In this document: positions 8,385-18,331 of the stretch, one piece after another
How positions within the stretch are numbered: the first letter of the stretch is position 1
Layout of the letters: every line of letters begins with the position of its first letter
Source of the DNA: Pseudomonas quebecensis
GTDB taxonomy: Bacteria; Pseudomonadota; Gammaproteobacteria; Pseudomonadales; Pseudomonadaceae
Assembly (NCBI RefSeq): GCF_026410085.1
Contig: NZ_CP112866.1
Location: 2,542,001-2,606,000, forward strand
DNA: 64,000 nt
Reading direction: 5' to 3'
Program-made: the position numbers and the translations under genes
Notes under the pieces: generated by a model
What the model was told of the DNA's origin: nothing
What the model saw: the letters and a program-made list of their open reading frames with translations, nothing else
Databases searched by the model: none

Positions 8385-9314
8385 ATGAAGCGAACTATTG
8401 GGTATTGCCTGGTGTATCTCGCGACCAGTTTTTTACTTGCGGGCTGCAACCTGATCATCTTCAACCCCAAGGGCGCCGTTGCGCGGGATGAGCGGGACCT
8501 CATCATCCTGGCCACCGGCCTCATGCTGCTGGTCGTGGTGCCGGTCATCGTCATGACCTTCGTGTTCGCCTATCGCTATCGCGCCACCAACAAGAAGGCG
8601 CGTTACTCGCCGCGCTGGGCCAGTTCTCACAAGATCGAGGCGGTAGTCTGGGGCGTGCCGTTCGTCATTATCTGTCTGCTGGGCTGGGTCACCTGGGTCA
8701 CCACCCACACACTCGACCCGTATCGCCCACTCGATTCGGATGTGCCGCACATGAACGTGCAAGTGGTGGCCACCGATTGGAAATGGCTGTTCATCTACCC
8801 CGACCTCGGTATCGCGTCGGTCAATGAACTGGCGATGCCGGTGAATACCCCCGTGAGCTTCACGGTCACCTCCGACGCGGCCATGACCTCGTTCTTTATC
8901 CCCGCGCTGGGCGGCCAGATCTACGCCATGGCGGGGATGCAGACTAAATTGCACCTGATTGCCAATGAGGTCGGGGAGTTCCGTGGTATCGCCGCCAACT
9001 ATAACGGCGAAGGGTTCTCCGACATGCACTTCTCGACGCTGTCGCTCAACCCGTCCGATTTCGAGCAGTGGGTGGCGAAGGTGAGGAAAGCCCCGCAACG
9101 GCTGGACCAGGCCAGCTACGCGGCATTGGCCAAGCCCTCGACCCGGCATCCGGTCAGTTATTACTCGCAGGTACAGGAGCGCATGTTCCTGGACATCGTC
9201 GACAAATATGAAGGCATGAACAAAGCCAACAGGACTCCGCGCAGTCAGGCGCAACGGGACGGCACTGGCGTGCGTACCGATCACCAACCCGGTTTGGCGG
9301 CTGAGGAGCGTTAA
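8385..9314 (+). CDS. cyoA: Cytochrome o ubiquinol oxidase subunit II
   Basis: 309 residues. A lipoprotein signal with lipobox LLAGC puts the lipidated Cys at residue 21. Two membrane helices follow (about 40-62 and 85-105), then a periplasmic cupredoxin domain. That domain has lost the CuA ligands, as expected for a quinol rather than cytochrome c oxidase ([14 protein letters not shown] is the usual start). AAAGGAG precedes the ATG. First gene of cyoABCD; the gap to cyoB is 2 nt. The C-terminal tail is hydrophilic and less conserved. Confidence 0.95.
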   Translation: MKRTIGYCLVYLATSFLLAGCNLIIFNPKGAVARDERDLIILATGLMLLVVVPVIVMTFVFAYRYRATNKKARYSPRWASSHKIEAVVWGVPFVIICLLGWVTWVTTHTLDPYRPLDSDVPHMNVQVVATDWKWLFIYPDLGIASVNELAMPVNTPVSFTVTSDAAMTSFFIPALGGQIYAMAGMQTKLHLIANEVGEFRGIAANYNGEGFSDMHFSTLSLNPSDFEQWVAKVRKAPQRLDQASYAALAKPSTRHPVSYYSQVQERMFLDIVDKYEGMNKANRTPRSQAQRDGTGVRTDHQPGLAAEER

Positions 9315-9316
9315 CA

Positions 9317-11290
9317 ATGTTTGGAAAACTGTCATGGGACGCCATTCCCACCACCGAACCCATCGTCATGTACACCCTGGCCGTCGTCGGCCTGATCGGC
9401 CTGGCACTGGTCGGCTCGATCACCTGGAAGCGCAAGTGGGGCTACCTGTGGCGCGAATGGTTCACCTCGGTGGATCACAAGAAGATCGGCTGCATGTACA
9501 TCATCGTGGCCCTGGTGATGCTGCTGCGCGGTTTCTCCGATGCCATCATGATGCGCACCCAGCAGGCCATGGCCGCGAGCGGCGGCCCCGGCTACCTGCC
9601 GCCGGACCACTATGACCAGATCTTCACCGCGCACGGCGTGATCATGATTTTCTTCATGGCGATGCCGTTCGTGGTTGGCCTGATGAACATCGTCGTGCCG
9701 CTGCAGATCGGCGCGCGCGATGTGGCGTACCCGTTTCTCAATGCGCTGAGCTTCTGGCTGTTCGTGGTTGGCGCGGCGTTGGTCAACATTTCGCTGGGCG
9801 TGGGCGAATTCGCCCGCACCGGCTGGGTCGCCTACCCGCCCTTGTCCGGGCTCGCCTACAGCCCCGGGGTCGGCGTCGATTACTACATATGGTCACTGCA
9901 GATATCGGGGATCGGCACGCTGCTGACCGGGCTTAACTTCTTCGTGACCATCCTCAAGATGCGCACCGAAGGCATGAGCCTGTTCAAGATGCCGGTATTC
10001 ACCTGGACCGCGCTGTGCACCTCGATCCTGATCCTGGCCGCCTTCCCGATCCTCACCGCGACCCTGTTCATGCTCTCCCTGGACCGCTACCTCGACATGC
10101 ACTTTTTCACCAACGAGGCCGGCGGCAACCCGATGATGTACGTGAACCTGATCTGGGCGTGGGGCCACCCGGAGGTGTACATCCTCATCCTGCCTGCGTT
10201 CGGGATTTTCTCGGAAATCGCCGCCACCTTCAGCAGCAAGCGGCTGTTCGGCTATGCCTCGCTCGTGTGGGCGACGATTGCGATCACGATCCTGTCATTC
10301 ATCGTCTGGCTGCACCATTTCTTCACGATGGGCGCGGGAGCGAACGTCAATGCGTTCTTCGGCATCATGACGATGATCATCGCCGTGCCGACCGGGGTAA
10401 AGATTTTCACCTGGCTGTTCACTATGTATCGCGGGCGCGTGCGCTTCGAAACGCCGATGCTGTGGACGCTCGGGTTCATCGTCACGTTCAGCATCGGCGG
10501 GATGACCGGTGTATTGCTGGCGGTGCCCGGTGCCGACTTCCTGCTGCATAACAGCCTGTTTCTGATCGCGCACTTCCATAACGTGATCATCGGCGGCGCG
10601 GTGTTCGGCTACATGGCCGGCCTGACGTACTGGTTCCCCAAGGCCTTTGGCTTCAGGCTCAACGACAGGCTCGGACGCATCGCCTTCTGGTGCTGGCTGA
10701 CCGGTTTCTACTTCGCGTTCATGCCGTCCTATGTGCTGGGTTTCATGGGCATGACGCGCCGGCTCAACCACTTCAACAACCCGGAATGGCGCCCCTGGCT
10801 GATGCTGGAATTGGTCGGCGTGGGCATCATCCTCTGCGGCGTGGCGGCGCAGGCACTGCAACTGTATGTGAGCATTCGCAACCGCCACGCCTACCGCGAC
10901 CTCTCCGGCGACCCCTGGGACGCCCGCACGCTGGAATGGGCCACTGCCTCCCCTCCTCCGTTCTATAACTTTGCCGAACAGCCCAAGGTCGACGACCTGG
11001 ATGCGTACTGGGGCATGAAAGAACGCGCCGTGAGCACGCTCAAACACACCGACTACCGCAGCATCCACATGCCGCGCAACACCTCGTCGGGCCTGGTGAT
11101 CAGCGTATTCGCCCTGATCTGCAGCTTCGCCCTGGTGTGGCATATCTGGTGGATGGCGATCGTCGGGCTGGTTGCGTCGATCGTCGCGGTGATTGTGCGC
11201 AGCTATGACGATGACATCGATTATTTCGTGCCGGCCGAAGAAGTGGCGCGTATCGAGAAAGCGCGTCTCAAAGACTTGGCGGAGGCTTGA
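9317..11290 (+). CDS. cyoB: Cytochrome o ubiquinol oxidase subunit I
   Basis: 657 residues, about 15 membrane helices, the haem-copper catalytic subunit. [14 protein letters not shown] carries the CuB His and the His-Tyr cross-link, HHFFTMGAG the two further CuB histidines, and [10 protein letters not shown] the haem b and haem o3 ligands. It reduces oxygen to water with ubiquinol and pumps protons. Length and ends match the E. coli type. A GGAGG at its 3' end is the ribosome-binding site of cyoC. Confidence 0.97.
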   Translation: MFGKLSWDAIPTTEPIVMYTLAVVGLIGLALVGSITWKRKWGYLWREWFTSVDHKKIGCMYIIVALVMLLRGFSDAIMMRTQQAMAASGGPGYLPPDHYDQIFTAHGVIMIFFMAMPFVVGLMNIVVPLQIGARDVAYPFLNALSFWLFVVGAALVNISLGVGEFARTGWVAYPPLSGLAYSPGVGVDYYIWSLQISGIGTLLTGLNFFVTILKMRTEGMSLFKMPVFTWTALCTSILILAAFPILTATLFMLSLDRYLDMHFFTNEAGGNPMMYVNLIWAWGHPEVYILILPAFGIFSEIAATFSSKRLFGYASLVWATIAITILSFIVWLHHFFTMGAGANVNAFFGIMTMIIAVPTGVKIFTWLFTMYRGRVRFETPMLWTLGFIVTFSIGGMTGVLLAVPGADFLLHNSLFLIAHFHNVIIGGAVFGYMAGLTYWFPKAFGFRLNDRLGRIAFWCWLTGFYFAFMPSYVLGFMGMTRRLNHFNNPEWRPWLMLELVGVGIILCGVAAQALQLYVSIRNRHAYRDLSGDPWDARTLEWATASPPPFYNFAEQPKVDDLDAYWGMKERAVSTLKHTDYRSIHMPRNTSSGLVISVFALICSFALVWHIWWMAIVGLVASIVAVIVRSYDDDIDYFVPAEEVARIEKARLKDLAEA

Positions 11291-11292
11291 TC

Positions 11293-11907
11293 ATGTCCAA
11301 CATCGTGATCGAAAAAGACATTGCTCATAACCATGAGCAAGGGCACGAGGACGCCGGCTCGCTGAGTGTCTTCGGCTTCTGGATCTACCTGATGACCGAC
11401 TGCATCCTGTTTGCGACGCTGTTCGCGGGCTACGCGGTGCTGCGCGACAGCGTCGCGGGCGGCCCTTCCACGGTGGATATTTTTGAACTGCCCTATGTGC
11501 TCGCTGAAACGGCCTTGCTGCTGGTAAGCAGCATCACCTATGGCTACGCCATGCTGGCCATGAACCGCAACGACTCCGCGCACGTGCTGCGATGGCTGGC
11601 GGTGACCTTTGTGCTGGGCTGCGGATTCATCGGCATGGAGATCAACGAGTTCCATCACCTGATCGCACAAGGCTATGGGCCGAGTCGCAGCGGGTTCCTG
11701 ACGGCGTTCTTTACGCTGGTCGGCACTCACGGTGCGCACGTACTGACCGGGCTGGTCTGGATGGCCGTACTGATGGCCCAGGTCTGGCAGCGCGGGCTGA
11801 CCAGCACCAACACCACACGCCTGAGTTGCCTGAGCCTGTTCTGGCACTTCCTCGATGTGGTGTGGATCTGCGTATTTACCGTCGTTTATCTGCTGGGAGT
11901 GGTGTGA
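11293..11907 (+). CDS. cyoC: Cytochrome o ubiquinol oxidase subunit III
   Basis: 204 residues with five predicted membrane helices; [21 protein letters not shown] is typical of subunit III of haem-copper quinol oxidases, as is the [12 protein letters not shown] segment. The ATG at 11293 is preferred since GGAGG at 11281-11285 is correctly spaced; a TTG six bases earlier is not. It stabilises subunit I and is required for assembly. The N-terminus is hydrophilic and His-rich (HNHEQGHED). Confidence 0.95.
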   Translation: MSNIVIEKDIAHNHEQGHEDAGSLSVFGFWIYLMTDCILFATLFAGYAVLRDSVAGGPSTVDIFELPYVLAETALLLVSSITYGYAMLAMNRNDSAHVLRWLAVTFVLGCGFIGMEINEFHHLIAQGYGPSRSGFLTAFFTLVGTHGAHVLTGLVWMAVLMAQVWQRGLTSTNTTRLSCLSLFWHFLDVVWICVFTVVYLLGVV

Positions 11908-11908
11908 C

Positions 11909-12247
11909 ATGTACAAACAAAGTCAGATTCACAGCAGCGCCGGCACCAGCCATGGCAGTAGCCGGTCGTACATGATCGGGTTCATCGTCTCGGTGGTCCT
12001 GACCGTCATTCCCTTCGCTCTGGTGATGTACCCGTCACTGCCCCGCCACATAACCGCATGGGCGGTAATCGCCCTGGGCGTGGTACAGGTCTTCGCCCAT
12101 CTCAAGTATTTCCTGCACCTGGACACAGCTCAGGAACAGCGCTGGAACCTTATTGCGCTGATCTTTTCGGTGATCATCATTGTTCTGCTGGTGGGGCTGT
12201 CGCTATGGATCATGAACAGCATTCACCACAACATGCTGGCGCACTGA
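11909..12247 (+). CDS. cyoD: Cytochrome o ubiquinol oxidase subunit IV
   Basis: 112 residues with three membrane helices; VFAHLKYFLHLD is the family signature. ATG at 11909 follows GGGAG at 11895-11899 and directly follows the cyoC stop. Needed for assembly of the oxidase. It is the last gene of the operon here: no cyoE (haem O synthase) follows, so haem O must come from an enzyme encoded elsewhere, perhaps with a second cyo operon. Confidence 0.94.
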   Translation: MYKQSQIHSSAGTSHGSSRSYMIGFIVSVVLTVIPFALVMYPSLPRHITAWAVIALGVVQVFAHLKYFLHLDTAQEQRWNLIALIFSVIIIVLLVGLSLWIMNSIHHNMLAH

Positions 12248-12467
12248 AGCAGTGGATAACATCTATTAAATAGCCATCATCCGGCCAGGAAAGTTATACG
12301 AAGCGGCTTAACAATTCGATATTTGTACAAGTTTTATCGAGCCATTAACCACTCATCGGGACACTTTGAAATTTTTAGAGCATTTGGCGCTTCGCGGTTA
12401 TCGGAATATATGTCCGTTACAGCAATGGGCAATCAAACCGAAAGTTATTTGATACAGGAGAGCTATC

Positions 12468-12647
12468 ATGACTACAGGTAATAAAAACCCAGGCAACTTC
12501 GCCAACGATCGCGAGAAGGCTGCCGAAGCCGGCAAAAAAGGCGGCCAGAACTCGGGCGGTAACTTCGCCAATGATCGTGAGAAAGCGTCCGAAGCCGGCC
12601 GCAAAGGCGGTCAGAGCAGCCACGGCGGTGGCCGCCAGTCTTCGTGA
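12468..12647 (+). CDS. KGG-repeat general stress protein
   Basis: 59 residues, strongly hydrophilic, built of two near-identical units NFANDREKAxEAGxKGGQ, the KGG motif of YciG/GsiB-type stress proteins. CAGGAG precedes the ATG at 12468. Such proteins are abundant, unstructured and induced by desiccation, osmotic stress or stationary phase in other bacteria. It sits behind cyoD with its own AT-rich upstream region (12248-12467) and in front of a strong terminator, so it is probably an independent transcript. Confidence 0.92.
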   Translation: MTTGNKNPGNFANDREKAAEAGKKGGQNSGGNFANDREKASEAGRKGGQSSHGGGRQSS

Positions 12648-12656
12648 CACAGCGCT

Positions 12657-12681
12657 GGGGGGCAGCCTGGCTGCCCCCTTT
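12657..12681 (+). terminator. Rho-independent terminator after the KGG stress gene
   Basis: GGGGGCAGCC and GGCTGCCCCC flank a single T (12658-12678), giving a stem of about 9 bp with a 3-nt loop, followed by TTTCATT. It lies 10 nt after the stop codon, the expected place for a highly expressed small gene. Confidence 0.8.
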
Positions 12682-12705
12682 CATTCTCCCCACCGAGGAA
12701 CCGTC

Positions 12706-12966
12706 ATGAACGCGGCTACCGATTCGCGGCAAGACGAGCTGCAGTGCCTCAAACCTGCCGAGGCGCAACCGGAAACATTCATCAACCCGCATTTGCATCC
12801 GGCGGTGCCCACTGCGGCCCAGCCGAACGTTGAACGACAACAAACCGATCCCGCCAAACGTGAAGAATCGGTGCGCGGTTGTTATGAGCGTCTGCAAACT
12901 CCAGCACAGGCTGAAACGAACATAAGAGAATCCAGAATGCTGCCGGTGTGTGAACGCAGTTCTTGA
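12706..12966 (+). CDS. Small hypothetical protein
   Basis: 86 residues, hydrophilic, rich in Ala, Glu, Gln and Pro, with no membrane segment; probably disordered. The ATG at 12706 has GAGG at 12695-12698. It begins just after the terminator of the KGG gene, so it may be expressed by read-through. No family recognised. Codon use looks normal for the region, but the evidence for a real protein is only the site and the frame. Confidence 0.5.
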   Translation: MNAATDSRQDELQCLKPAEAQPETFINPHLHPAVPTAAQPNVERQQTDPAKREESVRGCYERLQTPAQAETNIRESRMLPVCERSS

Positions 12967-13050
12967 GCGTTACTGCTGTTGCGCGCCAACTGAACGCTGA
13001 TTGCTTATATTGCCGAGTCTTATCACTAGCAATTAAAAAGGTGGCAAGGT

Positions 13051-13602
13051 ATGACTACGCATGTTATTAACTTCACCGGCCCGATCAACGCCTCCACCTG
13101 CGGCCAACTGATTGAAAAAGCCTCTTTAGCCGTGCAGAAAGATGCGAGCTGTCTCTTGGTAAATATCGCCACTATGGGTGGAGAATGCAGTTACGGCTTC
13201 ACCATGTATAACTTCCTGATATCTCTGCCTATAGCAGTGCATACCCATAACATGGGTACTGTCGAATCCATGGGCAATATCGTCTTCCTGGCCGGGCAGC
13301 GCCGGACTGCCTGCGTCCATAGCAAGTTTCTCTTCCACCCTTTCCACTGGCACCTGCAAGGTGCGGTCGATCATTCGCGCATGTCGGAATATGCGATGAG
13401 TCTGGACTATGACCTGCAGCTGTACGCGAAAATCGTTGCCGAGCGAACCGCCAATGCCAAGGAGCAGATGGAAACGGAAAAATACCTGATTGCCGCGCCT
13501 CGCATTCTCAATCCTCAGGAGGCAATAGCCACGGGCCTTATCGAGACCATTGAGTTGCCTCGGATAAAGCCCGACTACGTCACCTGCTGCATTTACTCCT
13601 GA
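13051..13602 (+). CDS. Orphan ClpP/SppA-like serine protease domain protein
   Basis: 183 residues with the ClpP/crotonase-like fold. MGGECSYGF resembles the ClpP region that forms the oxyanion site, GTVESMGNIVFLAG holds the likely nucleophile S73, and FLFHPFHWH the likely His (H96). The C-terminal part (AAPRILNPQEAIATGLIETI) matches the end of the ClpP core. No ClpX or ClpA partner is adjacent and the sequence diverges from housekeeping ClpP. AAGGTGG precedes the ATG. Pseudomonas ClpP-like orphans are poorly studied; self-standing protease or non-catalytic scaffold are both possible. Confidence 0.82.
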   Translation: MTTHVINFTGPINASTCGQLIEKASLAVQKDASCLLVNIATMGGECSYGFTMYNFLISLPIAVHTHNMGTVESMGNIVFLAGQRRTACVHSKFLFHPFHWHLQGAVDHSRMSEYAMSLDYDLQLYAKIVAERTANAKEQMETEKYLIAAPRILNPQEAIATGLIETIELPRIKPDYVTCCIYS

Positions 13603-13620
13603 CAGCCAGGCCGGACCGAA

Positions 13621-14046
13621 TCACTTCTTGAGAATCAACAGCGGCTCGCCCTTCTTGACGACATAGGTTGCCAGCTCCGAGCCGCGTTCCCGACCGACGT
13701 TCCTGGCGATATGTGCCACACCGGCAGGAATGAACAGCGAATCGCCCGCCATAAGCGTGACCGGCTGCTGGCCTTCGAGACGGTATTCGAATGTGCCGCT
13801 GATCACATAGGCGATTTCCACACCGGGATGCGCATGCCTGGGTGAGGTCACACCCGGTTCGAAATCGACGCGCGCCTGGATCACCTCACGCTGGTCGGCC
13901 CCCAGGTCCTGGTGTACCAGGTCTGTGCGGCTCAGCCCTTGCTGCCAGCTCTGAGCCGGGGTTGTAGAGTGTGCATCGGCGGCATGAGCCAAGCCGCTCA
14001 GCGAAACGATCAATGCAGCGGCGGTCATCAACAGTGGGTGGCGCAT
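13621..14046 (-). CDS. Secreted single-domain cupin protein
   Basis: 141 residues. The signal peptide (MRHPLLMTAAALIVSLSG, cleavage after LAHA) points to the periplasm. A cupin_2 barrel follows with PRHAHPGVEIAYVISG (metal-binding His/His/Glu) and GDSLFIPAGVAHIARN (third His). Such periplasmic cupins are common in proteobacteria and mostly uncharacterised. It is convergent with the ClpP-like gene and divergent from the dipeptidase gene, with which it shares an upstream region containing a clear dyad. Confidence 0.88.
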   Translation of the reverse strand: MRHPLLMTAAALIVSLSGLAHAADAHSTTPAQSWQQGLSRTDLVHQDLGADQREVIQARVDFEPGVTSPRHAHPGVEIAYVISGTFEYRLEGQQPVTLMAGDSLFIPAGVAHIARNVGRERGSELATYVVKKGEPLLILKK

Positions 14047-14140
14047 GGTGTTGCCCTCTTGAGCAATGATGGGGTGGTCATTACTGTGGGCGCGGCGGGT
14101 ATCGGGAATGTGTCACGCAGCGGGTGTTTGTCAGCGCTTT

Positions 14141-14165
14141 TGTATCCATCGGTGGGCTGGATACA
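14141..14165. promoter_or_regulatory. Operator-like dyad upstream of the M19 dipeptidase gene
   Basis: TGTATCCA (14141-14148) and TGGATACA (14158-14165) are perfect inverted arms separated by 9 nt, about 55 nt before the dipeptidase start and in the region shared with the divergent cupin gene. Symmetry and spacing suit a dimeric regulator such as a GntR- or TetR-type protein. No such regulator gene lies nearby. Confidence 0.5.
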
Positions 14166-14219
14166 TGTTCATACAAAGGCGGTTGTACACTGCCTGCAAA
14201 CCGACACTGGGGTGACCGC

Positions 14220-15218
14220 ATGAATCTTCCTGCAAGCGCATCAGAATCCCCTGCCCCATCGGCGATCAGATGGGAGGCGCATGCGTGTCTGCCGCTTCTG
14301 GCAAACCAGGACATGTCGGCGTTGCTGCGCTATCGACAAGCGGGGTTTCACCATGTCTCGGTAAACGTGGGCATGGACATGACGCCACTGGACACCGTGA
14401 TGCGGGTAATTGCCGGGTTCAGGAGCTGGGTGTCGCGGCATGGGGACGTATTGGTGCTCGCACACACGCTTGCCGACATCCGCAGCGCCCGCGAGCAAGG
14501 CAAATTGGCCATTTCGTTCGACCTCGAAGGTTCCAGCATGCTGCTCCAGGACCCTGCGATGGTTGAGTTGTTCGCCGCGCTGGGGGTCCGGCAGATTCTG
14601 CTGGCTTACAACCGCGACAATGCCTGCGCCGGAGGCTGCCATGGCGCGGATATCGGGTTGTCCAGGGTGGGACGCGAGGTGGTGGCGGCGATACATAACG
14701 CCGGTGTGGTGATGGACTGCTCACATGCCGGCAAGCGTTCCAGCCTGGAGATCATCGAGTGTTCGAGTCGCCCCGTGGTCTTCTCCCACACCAACGTCAA
14801 GGCACTCTTCGACCATCCTCGCACCATTGACGACGAACAAATCCTCGCCTGCGCCGGCTCGGGTGGCGTCATCGGCCTGACGGGGCTGGGGCTGTTCCTG
14901 GGCGATCCACGGGCCTCGGCGCGCTCTTTCGTGCGTCAGATCGACTACCTGGCGGCGTTGGTGGGAACCGCGCATATCGGCCTGGGCCTGGATACCGAGC
15001 TTGTCCGAGGTGCCATTGACCTGCCAGTGGGCGTCAGCGAGGAGACGTGGTGGCCAGATGCTTTTTACGGCAGGATCAGTGGTCAGGATCAATTACAGCC
15101 CGAAGCGCTGCCGGATATCGCGCGTGAGCTTGAGCGCCTTGGCTACAAGAATGCGGAAATCAACGCCATATTCGGCGAGAACTTCGTGCGCGTCGCCGAG
15201 GCCACATGGCTGCCGTGA
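14220..15218 (+). CDS. M19-family (membrane dipeptidase-like) hydrolase, HxC variant
   Basis: 332 residues, amidohydrolase-type barrel of the renal dipeptidase family. The metal-bridging Glu is in FDLEGSS, the histidines are in MDCSHAG and FSHTN, and the late Asp is in LGLDTEL. The N-terminal metal motif, HxD in characterised enzymes, reads H-A-C here, so Cys replaces the first Asp ligand. No signal peptide; the start at 14220 follows GGGGTGA. The family cleaves dipeptides, but this subgroup may use other amides. The oxaloacetate decarboxylase gene follows after about 150 nt. Confidence 0.88.
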   Translation: MNLPASASESPAPSAIRWEAHACLPLLANQDMSALLRYRQAGFHHVSVNVGMDMTPLDTVMRVIAGFRSWVSRHGDVLVLAHTLADIRSAREQGKLAISFDLEGSSMLLQDPAMVELFAALGVRQILLAYNRDNACAGGCHGADIGLSRVGREVVAAIHNAGVVMDCSHAGKRSSLEIIECSSRPVVFSHTNVKALFDHPRTIDDEQILACAGSGGVIGLTGLGLFLGDPRASARSFVRQIDYLAALVGTAHIGLGLDTELVRGAIDLPVGVSEETWWPDAFYGRISGQDQLQPEALPDIARELERLGYKNAEINAIFGENFVRVAEATWLP

Positions 15219-15372
15219 CGCAACGCCACTCCGCTCGTGTCACCGCACTTATGTGCGGCGCGCATACCCCATTCTCAAACGTCATAATCCTCCGTTTTCC
15301 TACATGGTAATCTCACACATCTACCAATAGGCATTGATCGTATGTCGACAATGGCCCCAACCAGGAAAGATC

Positions 15373-16242
15373 ATGCCAAAAAAGTCTCACTCAGCCCTGC
15401 GCCGTCATTTCCGTGAATTGCTGGCGACGCCCGCGTGCGTTGAAACCGCCTCCGTGTTTGATCCAATGTCGGCAAGGATCGCCGCCGACCTGGGCTTTGA
15501 GGTCGGCATTCTGGGGGGTTCGGTGGCCTCATTGCAGGTGTTGGCGGCTCCCGATTTTGCCTTGATTACGCTGAGTGAGTTCGTTGAGCAGGCCACCCGC
15601 ATCGGCCGCGTCGCGCAGTTGCCTTTTATCGCCGATGCCGACCACGGCTACGGCAACGCGCTCAATGTGATGCGTACCGTCGAAGAGCTGGAACGCGCCG
15701 GCGTCGCTGCGCTGACCATCGAAGACACGTTGCTGCCGGCGCAATTCGGGCGCAAGTCCACGGACTTGATTTCGATTGACGAAGGCATCGGTAAAGTCCG
15801 CGCGGCGCTGGAAGCGCGGGTTGACCCGGAACTGTCGATCATTGCTCGCACCAACGCCGGCGTATTGCCAACCGATGCGGTGATCGAACGCACCCGCGCC
15901 TACCAGAAGGCCGGTGCCGATGGCATCTGCATGGTCGGCGTCAGCGATTTCGAGCACCTGGAAAAGATCGCGGAAAATCTCACCATACCGTTGATGCTGG
16001 TGACGTACGGCAACCCTAAGCTCAACGACGCGCAGCGTCTGGCGGACCTCGGCGTACGCGTGATAGTGGCTGGTCATGGGGCTTACTTCGCGGCGATCAA
16101 AGCCACGTACGACAGCCTGCGCGCCCAACGCCAGCTGACCCACAGCACCTCCAACCTGAGCGCCACCGAGTTGACCCACACCTACACGCTGCCTGAAAGC
16201 TACGTGGCCTGGGCCAAAGAATTCATGGACGTAAAAGAGTAA
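15373..16242 (+). CDS. Oxaloacetate decarboxylase of the PEP mutase/isocitrate lyase superfamily
   Basis: 289 residues. ADADHGYGN is the metal-binding motif of the superfamily; [10 protein letters not shown] stands where isocitrate lyases have the KKCGH catalytic loop, so a lyase is excluded. The sequence resembles the Pseudomonas oxaloacetate decarboxylase subgroup (PA4872 type), which converts oxaloacetate to pyruvate and CO2. ATG at 15373 follows AGGAAAG. It ends before a terminator-like hairpin shared with the converging chemoreceptor gene. Confidence 0.88.
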   Translation: MPKKSHSALRRHFRELLATPACVETASVFDPMSARIAADLGFEVGILGGSVASLQVLAAPDFALITLSEFVEQATRIGRVAQLPFIADADHGYGNALNVMRTVEELERAGVAALTIEDTLLPAQFGRKSTDLISIDEGIGKVRAALEARVDPELSIIARTNAGVLPTDAVIERTRAYQKAGADGICMVGVSDFEHLEKIAENLTIPLMLVTYGNPKLNDAQRLADLGVRVIVAGHGAYFAAIKATYDSLRAQRQLTHSTSNLSATELTHTYTLPESYVAWAKEFMDVKE

Positions 16243-16256
16243 TCATCGCGTGGATC

Positions 16257-16279
16257 GAGGGGGCAGCCGCCGCCCCCTC
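16257..16279. terminator. Bidirectional terminator hairpin
   Basis: GAGGGGGC (16257-16264) and GCCCCCTC (16272-16279) form an 8-bp perfect stem around a 7-nt loop, between the convergent oxaloacetate decarboxylase and PAS chemoreceptor genes. Confidence 0.7.
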
Positions 16280-16302
16280 CTACAACATCAACCTGTCGCG
16301 GG

Positions 16303-17658
16303 TTATCCGACCCAGCCCACCGCTGTTTTCGGAATGACCTCGGACTCATCCAGCTTCGACGCAAACATACTCACCGCCTGCACCGCATCGCTGGTGCTGG
16401 TGCGTATCTGCAGGATCACCGAGCCTGCCTGATCCGCCAGGTTGACGCCACGCTGCGCGCCTTCCTGAGTGGCATTCATGCTGCTCACTGCGTCACGGGT
16501 TTCCGACAGGATCATGCCGATCATCTCGGCGATTTCCGCCGTGGAGCGGCTGGTGCGGCCGGCCAATTGGCGAACCTCGTCGGCCACGACCGCAAAGCCG
16601 CGGCCCTGGTCACCGGCGCGGGCCGCTTCGATGGCAGCGTTGAGTGCCAGCAGGTTGGTCTGGTCGGCTATGCCGCGGATGGTGTTGACGATGGCGGTAA
16701 TCTGCTCCGACCGATCGCCCAGTTGCCCCACCAGCCGCGCGGACGCCCCGATGTTTTCAGCAATCCGGCGCATTTCCGTGGCGGTGTCGTGGATAACCTG
16801 GGTGCCGTGCTCGGCGAAACGTTCGGTTTCCGATGAGATATGGTAGGCACGCGAGGCACCACGGGAGTCCTCTTCGAATTTCTCCACGCGTTCGGTGATG
16901 TCACTCGCAAATTTGACGATTTTGAGCAGCGTGCCATCAACGTCATACACCGGGTTGTAGCTGGCTTCCAACCACACCGGACGACCATGTTTGCCGATGC
17001 GCTTGAATTGCCCGGTGAAGAATTCGCCGTTGTTCAAGCGACGCCAGAAGTCGGCGTACTCGCTACTGTTGACCAGGCTCGGTTCGCAGAACATGCGGTG
17101 ATGCTTGCCCTTGAGTTCGGCCAGCGAGTAGCCCATGACATTCAGGAAATTGGGGTTGGCATCGAGTACGTGGCCGCCCAGATCGAATTCGATCACCGCC
17201 ATGGCGCGGTCCAGTGCCGACAGTTTGCTCCGGGTCGCAGCCTCCTGCTCGACTTTGCTGGTGACGTCCAAGGCGTACTTGACCACTTTGACCGGCTGAC
17301 CACGCTCGTCCAGCACCGGGTTGTAGCTGGCCTCCAGCCAGACAGTCTTGCCGCTGGCATTCACCCGTTTGAAGGTGCCGGAGACGAACTTGCCGGCGCG
17401 CAGGTCCGCCCAGAACTCGCTGTAGGCCGGGCTGCTGGTCAGTGAAGGTAAACAGAAGTCGCGATGAGATTTGCTGGCCAACTGATCGGCGCTGTAGCCC
17501 ATGGTTTTCAGGAAGTTATCGTTGGCCCGCAGCACCTTGCCGTTCAGGTCGAATTCGACCACCGCCATGGAGCGCTCCAACGCTGCGTTCAGCCCTTTGT
17601 ATGCGGTGACTTCGGCCTTCCTGGCCGCCAGTTCTGTTTTTAATGCGTTATTGAACAT
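16303..17658 (-). CDS. Soluble PAS-PAS chemoreceptor, BdlA-like
   Basis: 451 residues with no membrane segment. Two homologous PAS/PAC units (about residues 25-140 and 147-262) share the pattern MAV(V/I)EFDLxGxVLxAN, FLxxMGYS and [13 protein letters not shown], so one is a copy of the other. A short methyl-accepting domain follows with [20 protein letters not shown] and [14 protein letters not shown]. This order and size match BdlA, the biofilm-dispersion chemoreceptor-like protein of P. aeruginosa. Redox or energy sensing through PAS-bound cofactors is likely. Orthology rather than paralogy is not proven. Confidence 0.88.
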   Translation of the reverse strand: MFNNALKTELAARKAEVTAYKGLNAALERSMAVVEFDLNGKVLRANDNFLKTMGYSADQLASKSHRDFCLPSLTSSPAYSEFWADLRAGKFVSGTFKRVNASGKTVWLEASYNPVLDERGQPVKVVKYALDVTSKVEQEAATRSKLSALDRAMAVIEFDLGGHVLDANPNFLNVMGYSLAELKGKHHRMFCEPSLVNSSEYADFWRRLNNGEFFTGQFKRIGKHGRPVWLEASYNPVYDVDGTLLKIVKFASDITERVEKFEEDSRGASRAYHISSETERFAEHGTQVIHDTATEMRRIAENIGASARLVGQLGDRSEQITAIVNTIRGIADQTNLLALNAAIEAARAGDQGRGFAVVADEVRQLAGRTSRSTAEIAEMIGMILSETRDAVSSMNATQEGAQRGVNLADQAGSVILQIRTSTSDAVQAVSMFASKLDESEVIPKTAVGWVG

Positions 17659-17777
17659 GACGAACCCTCTGCCGTGCGGAGAACCTGCTTGTAAAGTAGC
17701 TATCGGCGGCGCGATTTGCGACTTTACGCGGCTTTAATTTTTATTTTCTGGCGTCAAAAAAACGCGAAAAGTCGGGC

Positions 17778-18290
17778 TTAACTACCCTCGGCACCCGACG
17801 TGTCGGGATGCACCATCGCCCCCATGCGCTGGCGCATACCGGGGCTGGCCGCCGGGCCGGCCTGCAAGGTGCAGGCGTCCCAGGGCACCACCCGGCCGTC
17901 GACGGCATCGACCATCATCGGCACCAATGGCCGCGCCGTGTCGCGCTCCACAATCTCCACGCTGGCGCCCTCCTGGGCGTAATGCCGGTTGCCCCAAGCC
18001 ACCAAGGACAGCAGCACCACGCGAAAGTCCTCGCCCTTGGCCGTGGGTACGTATTCATAACGCGGCGGGTGTTCGCTGTAAGGCCTGCGCTCAAGCATGC
18101 CCGCCTCCACCAGTGCATTGAGACGACGGGTCAACATGTTCGGCGCGATGCCCAGGCTGCGCGAAAATTCGTCGAAGCGCCGCAGACCGTGCAAGGCGTC
18201 GCGCATGATCAAGATGCTCCACCACTCCCCGACCTGGTCGAGGCTACGGGCTATCGGGCATTCATCGCTGGTAAGAGACGTGCGTTGCAT
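17778..18290 (-). CDS. HxlR-family transcriptional regulator with C-terminal extension
   Basis: 170 residues. CPIARSLDQVGEWWSILIMRDA is the HxlR N-terminal signature, with the Cys near residue 12; FDEFSRSLGIAPNMLTRRL is the recognition helix. A further 60 residues follow the winged helix, longer than the minimal 110-120-residue form, and may bind an effector. AGGAAAACCC precedes the ATG. Divergent from the FabF-like gene, with an almost perfect 23-bp dyad between them, so it very likely regulates the FabF/RidA pair and itself. Confidence 0.9.
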   Translation of the reverse strand: MQRTSLTSDECPIARSLDQVGEWWSILIMRDALHGLRRFDEFSRSLGIAPNMLTRRLNALVEAGMLERRPYSEHPPRYEYVPTAKGEDFRVVLLSLVAWGNRHYAQEGASVEIVERDTARPLVPMMVDAVDGRVVPWDACTLQAGPAASPGMRQRMGAMVHPDTSGAEGS

Positions 18291-18331
18291 GGGTTTTCCT
18301 GTAAGAGCGGTGCAAAGTTGCAGGATGCCAT

